In this document: positions 16,106 to 24,917 of the stretch, piece by piece
How positions within the stretch are numbered: position 1 is the first letter of the stretch
Layout of the letters: each line of letters opens with the position of its first letter
NCBI GenBank assembly: GCA_030849065.1
Contig: JASAON010001585.1
Span: 1-64,000 of the forward strand
DNA length: 64,000 nucleotides
Reading direction: 5' to 3'
Source of the DNA: Jaenimonas drosophilae
Taxonomy: Eukaryota > Euglenozoa > Kinetoplastea > Trypanosomatida > Trypanosomatidae
Program-made: the position numbers and the translations under genes
The notes under the pieces: model-generated
Databases searched by the model: none
Told to the model about the DNA's origin: nothing
What the model saw: only the letters and a program-made list of their open reading frames with translations

Positions 16106-19100
16106 ATGGAGATTCTGAAAAACTTGTCGGAGTCGGAGCTCAACGAGCTGCGGAGATCTTTTCTCCAGAACCTCGACCACGGACTCAATGAGGAGCAGTT
16201 CCAGGCCGTCCTGCTGAAGGCCAGCGCAGGGAAGAGGTTGGCCTTCCCCATTACAACCCCCTACCTCGTCTACCTCTTCGCCTGCATCGACTACCCAGGC
16301 TCAGGCTACGTCACCTGGGATGACTTCTCTCTCTTTCTCATTGAACAGGAGAGGGCCTCACATGTACAGATGCTCCTCCCTCCAGATACCTCCCCAACAG
16401 GCACCAACTCCTCCCTCAGCTCCCCGCTGATGGATCCATCGATTCAGCAAGAGGAGATTAAACAGCGACGTAGACGCCGACGCAAGAAGCTCCACGCTAT
16501 GGCCCACCCCAGCGAAGAAAGCTCCGTCGGGGCTTCGTCATCGGGCGAAGACAACGAAGAAGACGACGGCTTTACCGTCTTTCGTGAGTACAACCTCGAG
16601 CGAGCTGTGCCAACCGCCTTTGAGACACAAGTGTCTTTTTTGTACTATGCCTACCGTTGGAACAAGCTGATCAAGATCGTCAACGATGCCAAGGGCTTAA
16701 GCACCATCACCATTCACCACCCCAACAAGGTGGAACTGCCGCTCTACGCCTCTCTCCCGCGGCAGCCGGAGACGGCCCTGACGGTGGAGTACATTCCTCC
16801 GACGGTCGGAGTACGCCACGCACACTCCATCGCCTGCGCCTACAATGGTGGTATCATCCGCCTCTTCACGGCAGAAAAGCGCCACTCCATTGATGAGTTC
16901 CTTAATCTGACCAAGACCATCAACGTGCCAGAAACACAAACCGTGCTGAAGTGGGCCCCTTCCTTCTGCCGGCTCACCATGGGCAGCCGCGGCGGCATCG
17001 TGTCCGTGTGGAATGTTGATGAGGATCAACTCTACGCGCAGGAGAAGTTGCACAACGGGCCCATCACCTCCATTCAGCTACATCGAGGGATGATGTACAC
17101 GGCGAGCATGGACCCCAACAACTCCGTGAAGGTGGTGGATCTGGAGCGCTCCGTGGTACGCTTCTCCTTCCACGACCACACCGTTGGTGGTGCGCTTGAT
17201 ATGGTTGTGGATGAGGAGTGCCTCTACTCCATTGGCTTCGAAGGGAAGGTGGTCCAACGCTTCCTTCAGTACCCAAAATCGCAGCCCTCCTTCCTCTACG
17301 ACCCGGTGCAGCCCCACGAAGGCCGTCTGTGCTGCATGCGACGTGTGCCCAACACCCCGCTCCTCCTCACCTCCGACTCCCGCGGCACACTCAAGATTTG
17401 GGACCTCCGCATGGGCTCCTGCGTTCAAACGATGAAATTCACGAGCTCCACCGCCGCCGCCCGCGCCAACGCCAATCGCCAACAAGTGAATCCCTTCTCC
17501 ACCTTCATTGCGCACAAGAGCAACAAGCTGCCGACGAACAAGAACTCCAACTTCGTCTCACCCGTCGTGACGGAGTCCAGCCCCGTCAACACCGCCTGCC
17601 CGCTGCTTAATACGGGCCTCATCCTGATTGGCACCTCACGAGAGCTCGTCACCCTCTCCTCGGCTGAGACCACCTTCCCTGACTTGGCCGACGATGAACG
17701 CAGTTGCCGATTCATCATGATGCCCAACCCACACCGCTTCATCACGATCCACGAACGCGAGGCCAAGCTGTGGCAGGCAGAAACAGGCCACCTCATTTAC
17801 AGCGTGGAGGACCTCACACAGGCCGACGTGTCGTCGTGCTCCCTCGTGGAGCCGCTGCGACGGCAGTTTGTGGTGGGCTCCATGGATGGTGAGCTCCGTA
17901 GCTTCTCCGTCGCCTTGGGCAGAGGCACCTTCGACTTCTCTCCAGCCCTGGAAGAGGCTGGATTTGGCGGGCTCGAGCTGCTCTCGTTGCACTCGCTGCC
18001 ACGCTTCCGCGACTACGCCGCACCCTATCTTATCATGACCTACCCAACGGGGGTGTGCTTCCTGCCAATGGTGGAGGGCGTCCCCGCCACGGCGGTGATG
18101 CGCCTCCACGCCCTCACCCCGCTTCTCGACGACAAGCCCTGCGTCACTGGCTCGCGCCTCGAGCGCGATCATCTCTTCGTCAGCACCTCCACCCCCGCCA
18201 TCCACGTCTTTGACCTGCACCACCTCGGCGTTCCTATCGCCACCTACCAGCTCACCACCAACGCTGAAAACATGTGCTGCGCGCCACTGCTCAGTCGTCT
18301 CGCCCGCAGCAAGGTCCGCCTCGTCAGCACACCTCCCCCGGAGGAGGTTTACCCAGCATCGTGCGCGCTGGGCGAGGCGGCCGTTTCGGAAAGCCCGCCT
18401 GAGGAGGACCCTGCACATGGCGACGATCCTCGGCATCTGCCCGACCTTCTCTTGCAGAAGCGCTCGCCTCCGCTTACAACCGCCTTCTCTACGCCCAAAA
18501 TGGCCACCGCCACCGCCACCGCCATCACCACCACACCGCGCAGCATGGCACAGACCGTAGTCTTCAGCGTTGTTCTTGCCGCCGACAGCAGCGGGTCCAT
18601 CGTGGTGGGCCACGCCCTGACCAACCCGATGCGGGAGAACACGATGGCGACGCTTGAGCGGGCGTACCACCTCGTCGGTGACTTCAACGCCGGGAATTCA
18701 GCGACGTGGCGGTGGTACCACCGTCGCAAGCATCTGCGCTCACTGGCCAAGGTACCTGGCCAGGCAGCCATTCCCACGACCACCTTCCTCAATACGTCGC
18801 AACGTCATATTGGTGGGGGTCCCCCAAACAACACCACAGCCACAGCAGGAGGTGGTGGGGTAGCAGCAAATGCCGGAACAGCAACATCTCCATCGGCTCT
18901 TCCAGCGGTGTTGAAGCAGACTCCCTCGAGTGGCTCCGTCGCACGTGCGGCGCGATCCAAGTTGGCCAACAACAACAACAACTCATCCACCCCACCACTG
19001 CCCGCCCTCACGCCGAGCGCCACCCCTGCCGTCACCCACGTGTGCTACTTCGACTCCTTCGACGTCCTTGCAACGGGGGATGAGCATGGGCAAATACGTT

Positions 19101-20278
19101 TGTGGGATATGAATGGTGTTGTGGAGGTGTGCCGGAGTACGACGGAGCACGTCGATCCACGGCAGCCCACCGCGGCCAAACATCGCGGCGGGCAGGCGGG
19201 GCGTGGGAAAACCGCCAAGCCGTCAACCATCGTGGAGGGGGGCTACGCGCCGGTGCTCATCACGGATTGGTTGTCCCACCCCAAGGGTCTGACGGCCATG
19301 TTTGGCATTCTGCATCCGTCCTCGCACCTCCCCATCATCATCACCGCGGGGGTGGAGAATACGGTGCTGTTGTGGTCTGCCGACGGGGTTGAGCTCGGCT
19401 CGTTGGCAACGGGGCGACTGGCCGACGACGCCACGGGCGGCCGCCGCTTTGGGCTTCGGCCCTACGCACTCTTCGAGTCCTCCTTCGAACACCTTCACGC
19501 CTCTTGGGGCGTCTTCATGAGCTACATGAGCTCCCACATGTCCAAGGATGGAGAGATGGAGCTGAAGACCATGCAGCCTGTGGAGGAGTCGGCGAGTGCC
19601 TTGTTGCGCGTCACCTCCCCCGATCTGGGACGCAGTGCCGAGGAGGCCCTCGCGCGCAGCCACAGCAACATCTCCCCCTCCGCCCTTGTCCCCAGCTTCT
19701 TCGTGACGGAAACACAGGCGGCGGCCAAGAACTCCGTCAGCAACTTGGATTGCCGCTCCACGGGCCTCTTTGGGGACTCCTTGTCCATGATGGGTAGCTC
19801 CATTTGCAGTGAGTTCGAGGTGGAGGAGGAGGACACACGCTCGAATGAAAAGCTGGGCATCATCAAATCCATTTACCAGGGCAAGCTCAACCCAACACGG
19901 CGTCGTCCGAAGCCACACCTCAGCCGTCTCCACCCAACAGGAACTCATCCACAGCAGCTACCTGCCATACAGCACACGGCGGGGGAGGAGCTGGGACAGG
20001 ACGAGCAGACGGAGGAGGATGACCTCAGCCAACAGCGCGCAGAGAAGTTTGTGAGTCGGGCGAAGGAAATACGCGAAGACCGCAAACGCGGCAAACATCG
20101 CAAGGCCCTCGTCAAGGGTGGAGGCATTGACAACTCCGCCAACAAGTGGCTCGGTGTGGGAAACACCCGGGGACCACCTCTCATCACCAACGGAACCAAC
20201 GCACGCGTTCTCACCAAGCAAAAGAAGATGACGCCGCGTGTGGTGTTGCCCTCCCTCTTCCCCTCCGCCTCCACCTAG
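16106..20278 (+). CDS. Large EF-hand / WD40-repeat protein
   Basis: A 1390-residue protein from ATG 16106 (MEILKNLSESELNELRR); the frame is open upstream but without a better ATG. Residues about 1-100 form a helical EF-hand-like pair, with a degenerate loop DYPGSGYVTWDD. A basic/acidic linker precedes multiple WD40 repeats, with recognisable ends such as GIVSVWNVDED, GTLKIWDLRMG, GQIRLWDMNG and NTVLLWSADG. There are long Thr/Ala/Asn-rich linkers around residues 790-970, and the C-terminus is basic. EF-hand plus WD40 layouts are seen in axonemal proteins of the WDR49/WDR64 type, so a flagellar role is plausible but not shown. Confidence 0.68.
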   Translation: MEILKNLSESELNELRRSFLQNLDHGLNEEQFQAVLLKASAGKRLAFPITTPYLVYLFACIDYPGSGYVTWDDFSLFLIEQERASHVQMLLPPDTSPTGTNSSLSSPLMDPSIQQEEIKQRRRRRRKKLHAMAHPSEESSVGASSSGEDNEEDDGFTVFREYNLERAVPTAFETQVSFLYYAYRWNKLIKIVNDAKGLSTITIHHPNKVELPLYASLPRQPETALTVEYIPPTVGVRHAHSIACAYNGGIIRLFTAEKRHSIDEFLNLTKTINVPETQTVLKWAPSFCRLTMGSRGGIVSVWNVDEDQLYAQEKLHNGPITSIQLHRGMMYTASMDPNNSVKVVDLERSVVRFSFHDHTVGGALDMVVDEECLYSIGFEGKVVQRFLQYPKSQPSFLYDPVQPHEGRLCCMRRVPNTPLLLTSDSRGTLKIWDLRMGSCVQTMKFTSSTAAARANANRQQVNPFSTFIAHKSNKLPTNKNSNFVSPVVTESSPVNTACPLLNTGLILIGTSRELVTLSSAETTFPDLADDERSCRFIMMPNPHRFITIHEREAKLWQAETGHLIYSVEDLTQADVSSCSLVEPLRRQFVVGSMDGELRSFSVALGRGTFDFSPALEEAGFGGLELLSLHSLPRFRDYAAPYLIMTYPTGVCFLPMVEGVPATAVMRLHALTPLLDDKPCVTGSRLERDHLFVSTSTPAIHVFDLHHLGVPIATYQLTTNAENMCCAPLLSRLARSKVRLVSTPPPEEVYPASCALGEAAVSESPPEEDPAHGDDPRHLPDLLLQKRSPPLTTAFSTPKMATATATAITTTPRSMAQTVVFSVVLAADSSGSIVVGHALTNPMRENTMATLERAYHLVGDFNAGNSATWRWYHRRKHLRSLAKVPGQAAIPTTTFLNTSQRHIGGGPPNNTTATAGGGGVAANAGTATSPSALPAVLKQTPSSGSVARAARSKLANNNNNSSTPPLPALTPSATPAVTHVCYFDSFDVLATGDEHGQIRLWDMNGVVEVCRSTTEHVDPRQPTAAKHRGGQAGRGKTAKPSTIVEGGYAPVLITDWLSHPKGLTAMFGILHPSSHLPIIITAGVENTVLLWSADGVELGSLATGRLADDATGGRRFGLRPYALFESSFEHLHASWGVFMSYMSSHMSKDGEMELKTMQPVEESASALLRVTSPDLGRSAEEALARSHSNISPSALVPSFFVTETQAAAKNSVSNLDCRSTGLFGDSLSMMGSSICSEFEVEEEDTRSNEKLGIIKSIYQGKLNPTRRRPKPHLSRLHPTGTHPQQLPAIQHTAGEELGQDEQTEEDDLSQQRAEKFVSRAKEIREDRKRGKHRKALVKGGGIDNSANKWLGVGNTRGPPLITNGTNARVLTKQKKMTPRVVLPSLFPSAST

Positions 20279-20638
20279 GGAGTGAGAGAGCAGTGGCGAG
20301 GAGGGTGCGGTTACACACATGTATTGTTCTCACCACATCTTGTTTGAATGCCTGCACATGCAGTCGTCCAACGTCTGACTACGTGTGGGCAATAATGCCA
20401 AGAACATGTACGTGATGGCCACCTTGACAAAGAATCTTCTACATGTCCTTTGTTTTCCTGAATATCTTTTCAAACACAAAAATAACTTGTTTCAAAACAC
20501 AACTGTGCTAGCAACACACACGACACAAAAGTGAAGCTGCGTGCCTGACGTGTAGATCCACTCAAGCACCCACCCCATCATCATCCAACAGCTTTGGTTT
20601 TCATCGCATTAACGCCACCCAATTCATTCATCATCACG
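20279..20638 (+). other. Intergenic region before V-ATPase G
   Basis: A 360-base gap, A/C-rich with a T-rich stretch at about 20440-20470 and a CAACAG near 20586-20591 before ATG 20639. No gene, RNA or repeat is evident. Confidence 0.45.
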
Positions 20639-20965
20639 ATGCCTCCCGTTCAGGACAACGTTCAGAAGCTTCTTGCTGCGGAGGAGAAGCGCAACCGCGT
20701 CATCGCCGACGCGAAAAGTCGCCGGCAGCAAAAAGTGAAGCAGGCGAAGGTGGATGCCGAACGTGAGGTGATGAGCTTTCGTGAGGAGAAGGACCGCGAA
20801 ACGGAGGTGTACCGCGCGGAGCAGAACCGGGATGCAGAAACCCAAAACGCTGCGATCGCAGAAGCCACCAACGTGGATCTGCAGGAACTCCATCAGCTCA
20901 CCTCTCAGCGCATGAATGGAGTAACGGATATGATGGTTCAGCTCATAGTGGCAGTGAAGAACTGA
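20639..20965 (+). CDS. VMA10: V-type H+-ATPase subunit G
   Basis: A 108-residue protein from ATG 20639 (the frame is open upstream from a TTG only). The N-terminal pattern VQKLLAAEEKRNRVIADAKS matches subunit G ('iqqLL.AEk.A...v..Ar..k..RLKqAk.EA..Ei'), followed by RRQQKVKQAKVDAEREV and a charged coiled coil. Subunit G forms the peripheral stalk of the V-ATPase with subunit E; the pump acidifies acidocalcisomes, lysosome-like compartments and the contractile vacuole. Length is within the family range (105-120). It is one of the clearest calls in the window. Confidence 0.88.
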   Translation: MPPVQDNVQKLLAAEEKRNRVIADAKSRRQQKVKQAKVDAEREVMSFREEKDRETEVYRAEQNRDAETQNAAIAEATNVDLQELHQLTSQRMNGVTDMMVQLIVAVKN

Positions 20966-21558
20966 TTGCGTGCAGCGTGCGCAGACATACATAGGTATCC
21001 CCTCACTTTGATACGTCGTGGATCTCCCCTTCTTGAGCTTCCCGTCTTCCTCGGCACACACGCAGGAGGTCGTATCCACCACGGCCCCTGTGGCGAACAT
21101 GAATATGGTGGTAACTCTTCATGCAGATGGTCATCTCACCTCTTCTTTATTTTTTTTGTTTTGTAGTGTAGGTCCTATACGACGCATAACGCGACACACG
21201 GCCATACATCAGCACACACGCACACGCATACACCTCGGACCTTTTTGTTGTTCTATCGATCCTCACCATACAAGAAGCCCCTGTTCGCACCCGAACCCAC
21301 GACATCCATCATCAGTGCAGGTCTTCCGGAACCTAATCCCTCTTCGCGAATACCAACGCACATCACCGAGCTCATACGTATCGTGGCAACACGCTCAATC
21401 CACTTGTTTCATAACTTCTTTATTGTTTGTACCTCCACATTCTAACACAGATAATTCTGTAGCTTTTGTAAGTCGTTGTTGTTGTTGTTGTTGTCATACT
21501 TGCAGAAAGCACACCCAAACACGCACTCGTTTACCACAGCAGCAACCAACTCTGTTTG
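20966..21558 (+). other. Intergenic region with (TTG)n acceptor tract
   Basis: A 593-base gap. A (TTG)n tract at 21476-21494 followed by TCATACTTGCAG places a likely spliced-leader acceptor AG at 21504-21505, about 50 bases before ATG 21559. A second pyrimidine stretch is at about 21140-21168. No gene is called. Confidence 0.55.
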
Positions 21559-22392
21559 ATGGCCCCACGTCGCAATGCACGCGCTGAGCGCTCGCGTAGC
21601 GCATCACCGACAGAATCCGAAGAAGAGCGCGAACCCTTCGACTACAAGCGGCCCAAGCCGGCAGTGTTGCAGTCAGCTGGTCTTTGTGTGTGGGAGAATG
21701 CCGCCGTCTTCTGCGAGCCTCGCGATGTGGCGCAGATGGAGCTCGTCTGCCGCGACGTCAATGATCGGCTGCGCGAGCAGAGCACCGGCACACGTTTGAT
21801 GCAGCGGTACTGGAATTTGCAGTGGGCTGTGATGGTGTGGAGTGAGGCGGAGATCTCCGCGGATAAGCGTCAGCTGCTGCCGACCTCCCTCACTCGAACG
21901 GAGGGTAAGAAGAACTGGAAGAAGATGTTCGTCGTCGAGTACCCCGACTGGGTCCAGCGCACCTTCCAAGGAAAGGGCATCAGCAACAACGCCAACAACG
22001 CGGCGAAGACGCTGTTTCATCGCGAGGAGCTCAATACGAAGCGCAGCGCTGCACAGTTGGCCAAGATGGAGCTCACCGTCGATGAAGCAATTCAGAAGGC
22101 GGAGAAGAAGCGCGGTGTGGTGGTGGAGATGGACGACGGCACCACAATGGCCTCCGATGATGGATCGGGACCGAGCAGCCCGCTCAACGGCAAACGCGGG
22201 CCCAATGGGCGTCGCAACGAGGATGGCAATCGTAAGCCGCTCATTCGTATTCCAAAAAAAGTTGTGACGGAGAATTTTTCACGTCAGGATTATCAGGACG
22301 ACAAACGCCAGGGCGATCGGAAAGGCAAGCATGCGAAGGGGGGTGAGAAGAGGTGGAGTAGCTTCGGCGGAGGGGAAGACGACTACTACTAG
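21559..22392 (+). CDS. F-box-like protein with basic C-terminus
   Basis: A 277-residue protein from ATG 21559. After an Arg/Ser/Glu-rich start, residues about 40-90 read CVWENAAVFCEPRDVAQMEL then VCRDVNDRLRE, close to the F-box pattern (helix, 'L.p.dl.....VCr.wr.l...') with a following W-rich segment (RYWNLQWAVMVW). This could bind SKP1 and recruit substrates to an SCF ubiquitin ligase. The C-terminal third is polar and basic with Gly/Asp/Arg (KRGPNGRRNEDGNR ... RQGDRKGKHAKGG), possibly RNA binding. I do not recognise an orthologue by name. Confidence 0.5.
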   Translation: MAPRRNARAERSRSASPTESEEEREPFDYKRPKPAVLQSAGLCVWENAAVFCEPRDVAQMELVCRDVNDRLREQSTGTRLMQRYWNLQWAVMVWSEAEISADKRQLLPTSLTRTEGKKNWKKMFVVEYPDWVQRTFQGKGISNNANNAAKTLFHREELNTKRSAAQLAKMELTVDEAIQKAEKKRGVVVEMDDGTTMASDDGSGPSSPLNGKRGPNGRRNEDGNRKPLIRIPKKVVTENFSRQDYQDDKRQGDRKGKHAKGGEKRWSSFGGGEDDYY

Positions 22393-22862
22393 TGCCACAT
22401 TCGGAGATCATGGCTGTGGTGATGGGAGTTTTGCCAAGCCGAATTTTTGCTTTGATTGTGGTGATGGTTTGGCACGTCAGTGAGGTACCTGGACTGTACC
22501 TGTGGCGTTGATATTGGCGTCTCGTCGTGTGGGCGAGCGTGGATCTCACGTCAGCTCCTCCCTCTCCTTCGTCATTGCTAGTCCATGTGCTCCTGTGCTA
22601 ATCAGGTACGCGCTGCACCACTCGATGCTTTTATTTATGTTGTTGGCTGTCATTGGCCAATGTTTCCTTGTCTTCGCCATATGCGCATGTGGATGCATCG
22701 AACACACGTGTTCTCATGTGCCACCACCATTTTGTGATGGGAAGAGAAGTGTTGTTGTTGTCATGGTGAGTTTCCACCACAGATGCATTCTGTTGTCTCC
22801 TTATTTCATCATCTCCTATATGCGTGCATTCACCATTTTATTCATAGTGTTGCGCAAGACAC
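22393..22862 (+). other. Intergenic region
   Basis: A 470-base gap. A pyrimidine-rich stretch at about 22795-22845 ends TTATTCATAG (AG at 22846-22847), 16 bases before ATG 22863, a plausible acceptor. Nothing else is recognisable. Confidence 0.5.
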
Positions 22863-23969
22863 ATGCCAGATGGTTGTAGCCAAATGAATGAGGCGGTCGG
22901 TGGTGTGCGGGCGGCTGCATCATCTGCTGGCACGACAGATGCGGTGATGGAGGCAGAGGAGAGCCCCACCTTCTTCTCTGAGCTCTTCCTGCGCATGGGG
23001 CGTGCGGCGATGCAGCACCCCGACACGCCCATCCTCATCGCCTCTGACGCCGATGAGCGCCGCATGCATCTGCACCTCTACCAACTTTTGCACCACACCT
23101 TTGATGAGTGGTCGAAGCGGCAGAAGCGAGCCACCGCCCTCGCCGCCCGTCCTGACGCGGTGGCCGGGGTTATCCGCACATGCGCGGCGCACATCGATAC
23201 CGCCGAGGCTGCGGCCTCCACGTGTGGGCTGAAGCAACAACTCAGTGGGCCGCCATCCACCGCCGAGGCATTCATTCGGCGGGCTCCATCCATTGCCCTC
23301 GGCAGCACATCCCTCTGCGGTGATGTTCCTCTCCCCGTCACTGCACAAGCAAATGTGCTGGAGCTCTGTCGTGCCGTGGATCAACGTCTCGGCCTTCGTA
23401 CCCCGATTGGCGCCGTTCATGTGCTTCACTTCGCTGCCATGTCGGCAGCCTTGGTGCCCGCGGCAGAGGTGGCCGATGCCTGCCGTTTGGTTGGACGTTG
23501 TCTAGGGCAGCTCGGCACAACGTCCACCACACGCGCCGCCACCACATCCACAACACGTATCCCCTACTTCATGGCTGCCGCCATCTTTTATGAATGGGCA
23601 CTGTTTGATGATTGCCACGCACCTGCGCTGCGACGTCTGAGTGAGGAGGTTGTTGCGTACTGGCATCGGATAGTGAAGGAACAAGGAGAGGAGCCCGCCT
23701 TGGGGAAGCTCGAGGAGCACATTGATCATCTTCTGTCGCATGATGAGCTGGTGATGGAGCTGCAACGTGGATCAGCTGACCCTGCCATGACGCTGGAGCT
23801 GCCACCACGCGCGGCCCTTGACGTGAAGGGAGAAGAAGTCGGTGGTGCCCCCGACAAGAACGCAGCATCATCTCATCCAGACGAAGAAGATGATGATGAT
23901 TTATCTAGCCTCCCAGAGGATGATGTAGATCGCCAGTTTTGGGATCGGCTAGCCAACGGCTCAGAGTAG
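22863..23969 (+). CDS. Hypothetical helical protein with acidic tail
   Basis: A 368-residue protein I do not recognise. Most of it is predicted helical from residue pattern, with Ala-rich helices between about residues 30 and 280. Residues about 330-368 are strongly acidic (DEEDDDDLSSLPEDDVDRQFW). There are Thr-rich repeats (TTSTTRAATTSTTR) near 227-240. No membrane segment, signal peptide or catalytic motif is visible. It sits only 143 bases upstream of the next ATG. A helical-repeat scaffold or complex subunit is possible. Confidence 0.55.
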   Translation: MPDGCSQMNEAVGGVRAAASSAGTTDAVMEAEESPTFFSELFLRMGRAAMQHPDTPILIASDADERRMHLHLYQLLHHTFDEWSKRQKRATALAARPDAVAGVIRTCAAHIDTAEAAASTCGLKQQLSGPPSTAEAFIRRAPSIALGSTSLCGDVPLPVTAQANVLELCRAVDQRLGLRTPIGAVHVLHFAAMSAALVPAAEVADACRLVGRCLGQLGTTSTTRAATTSTTRIPYFMAAAIFYEWALFDDCHAPALRRLSEEVVAYWHRIVKEQGEEPALGKLEEHIDHLLSHDELVMELQRGSADPAMTLELPPRAALDVKGEEVGGAPDKNAASSHPDEEDDDDLSSLPEDDVDRQFWDRLANGSE

Positions 23970-24112
23970 GTTGGCAGCTCTGCGTCCAACACACAAACAT
24001 ACAACACTTCTTGCTCTGCATACACACACACACACGGAACAAGCTCTGTTGTGCCACAATCATCTCTTCTCTTTTCTTCACGCATTGTGTTCCTTCGTTT
24101 CACAAGCCAGCA

Positions 24113-24691
24113 ATGAGTGGCACGGTCGTCACCGTCGTGGCGTTTCGTCAACGCGCCGCATTCCTTCTTCATCGCCTGTTTCTGCAGTCGCTGTGGAGCT
24201 CCACCACACAGGAGGAGCGAGCTGTGGTGCAGCACATTGGCCTGCTTCTTCAGCCACAGGATGCCCCCCATGTGGCTAGCCACGAAGGCTCATCATCGTC
24301 GTCGTCAGGTGCCCGTGATGTGTTTTCATCGCTGCATCGCGCCTGGACGGAGTTGTTCTCTGCCGCCAATGATGGCGTGTGGGCGTCGGCGTGGCAATGT
24401 TGGGAAGTGGCCATGTATAACGCACTGGGAGAGGCGGAGGAGGAGATCAAGGATCAGAGGATTACGCCGAAGGATTCATCTCGCCCGGTGTTTCTCTGTT
24501 TGCTCCGCGTGATGCACGCGTTGTTTCCATTTGCTGATGGGTGGTTTGAGAAAACTGAATCATCGCACATGACGAAAACACAGGGCGAAGGAGGTGCCTC
24601 ACACGTCCAGCAGCCACCGAGCTGGAGCATCGCCGCGCCGATTTCTCCCGCAGTCGCTCAGATCCTCTCCACACCCATGGCTGGGCAGTGA
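24113..24691 (+). CDS. Hypothetical small helical protein
   Basis: A 192-residue protein from ATG 24113; the open frame starts earlier at 23939 inside the previous gene, but that extension reads through CA repeats and is not credible. The sequence MSGTVVTVVAFRQRAAFLLH then helices with Trp (AWTELFSAANDGVWASAWQCWE) suggests a compact helical domain, with a Ser-rich loop (SSSSSS) and a polar C-terminus. No known family recognised. The AG of CACAAG or CCAG at 24104-24110 would serve as a trans-splice acceptor close to the start. Confidence 0.5.
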   Translation: MSGTVVTVVAFRQRAAFLLHRLFLQSLWSSTTQEERAVVQHIGLLLQPQDAPHVASHEGSSSSSSGARDVFSSLHRAWTELFSAANDGVWASAWQCWEVAMYNALGEAEEEIKDQRITPKDSSRPVFLCLLRVMHALFPFADGWFEKTESSHMTKTQGEGGASHVQQPPSWSIAAPISPAVAQILSTPMAGQ

Positions 24692-24852
24692 AGGGATGAT
24701 CATGTGTGAGAATTGGTACATACCAATCATTGTCGTGGCAGGTCCAACACACACACCACTGCGTACTCCGGTTCTTCCATTCACTTGATGATGCATTCCT
24801 CCCTTCCTCCTTCTTGTATTCTCAGACAGCAAAATTGTTGTTGCTGTGTGCG

Positions 24853-24871
24853 TGTGTTTTTTTTCGCCTAG
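24853..24871 (+). promoter_or_regulatory. Likely spliced-leader acceptor for the RNase III gene
   Basis: A T-rich tract, GTGTTTTTTTTCGCCTAG, ends with AG at 24870-24871, 46 bases ahead of ATG 24918. This supports 24918 rather than the upstream GTG at 24846 as the start. Confidence 0.55.
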
Positions 24872-24917
24872 TTGGAAGGACTTCGTTTCACTTCATCATT
24901 GTACGATTGTCGTCAAG

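Noticed and set aside
21466..21505. GTAAGT followed 35 bases later by a pyrimidine tract and CAG, resembling a small cis-intron
   Set aside because: It is upstream of the coding start, too short, and cis-introns are very rare in kinetoplastids; the CAG is better explained as a trans-splice acceptor.
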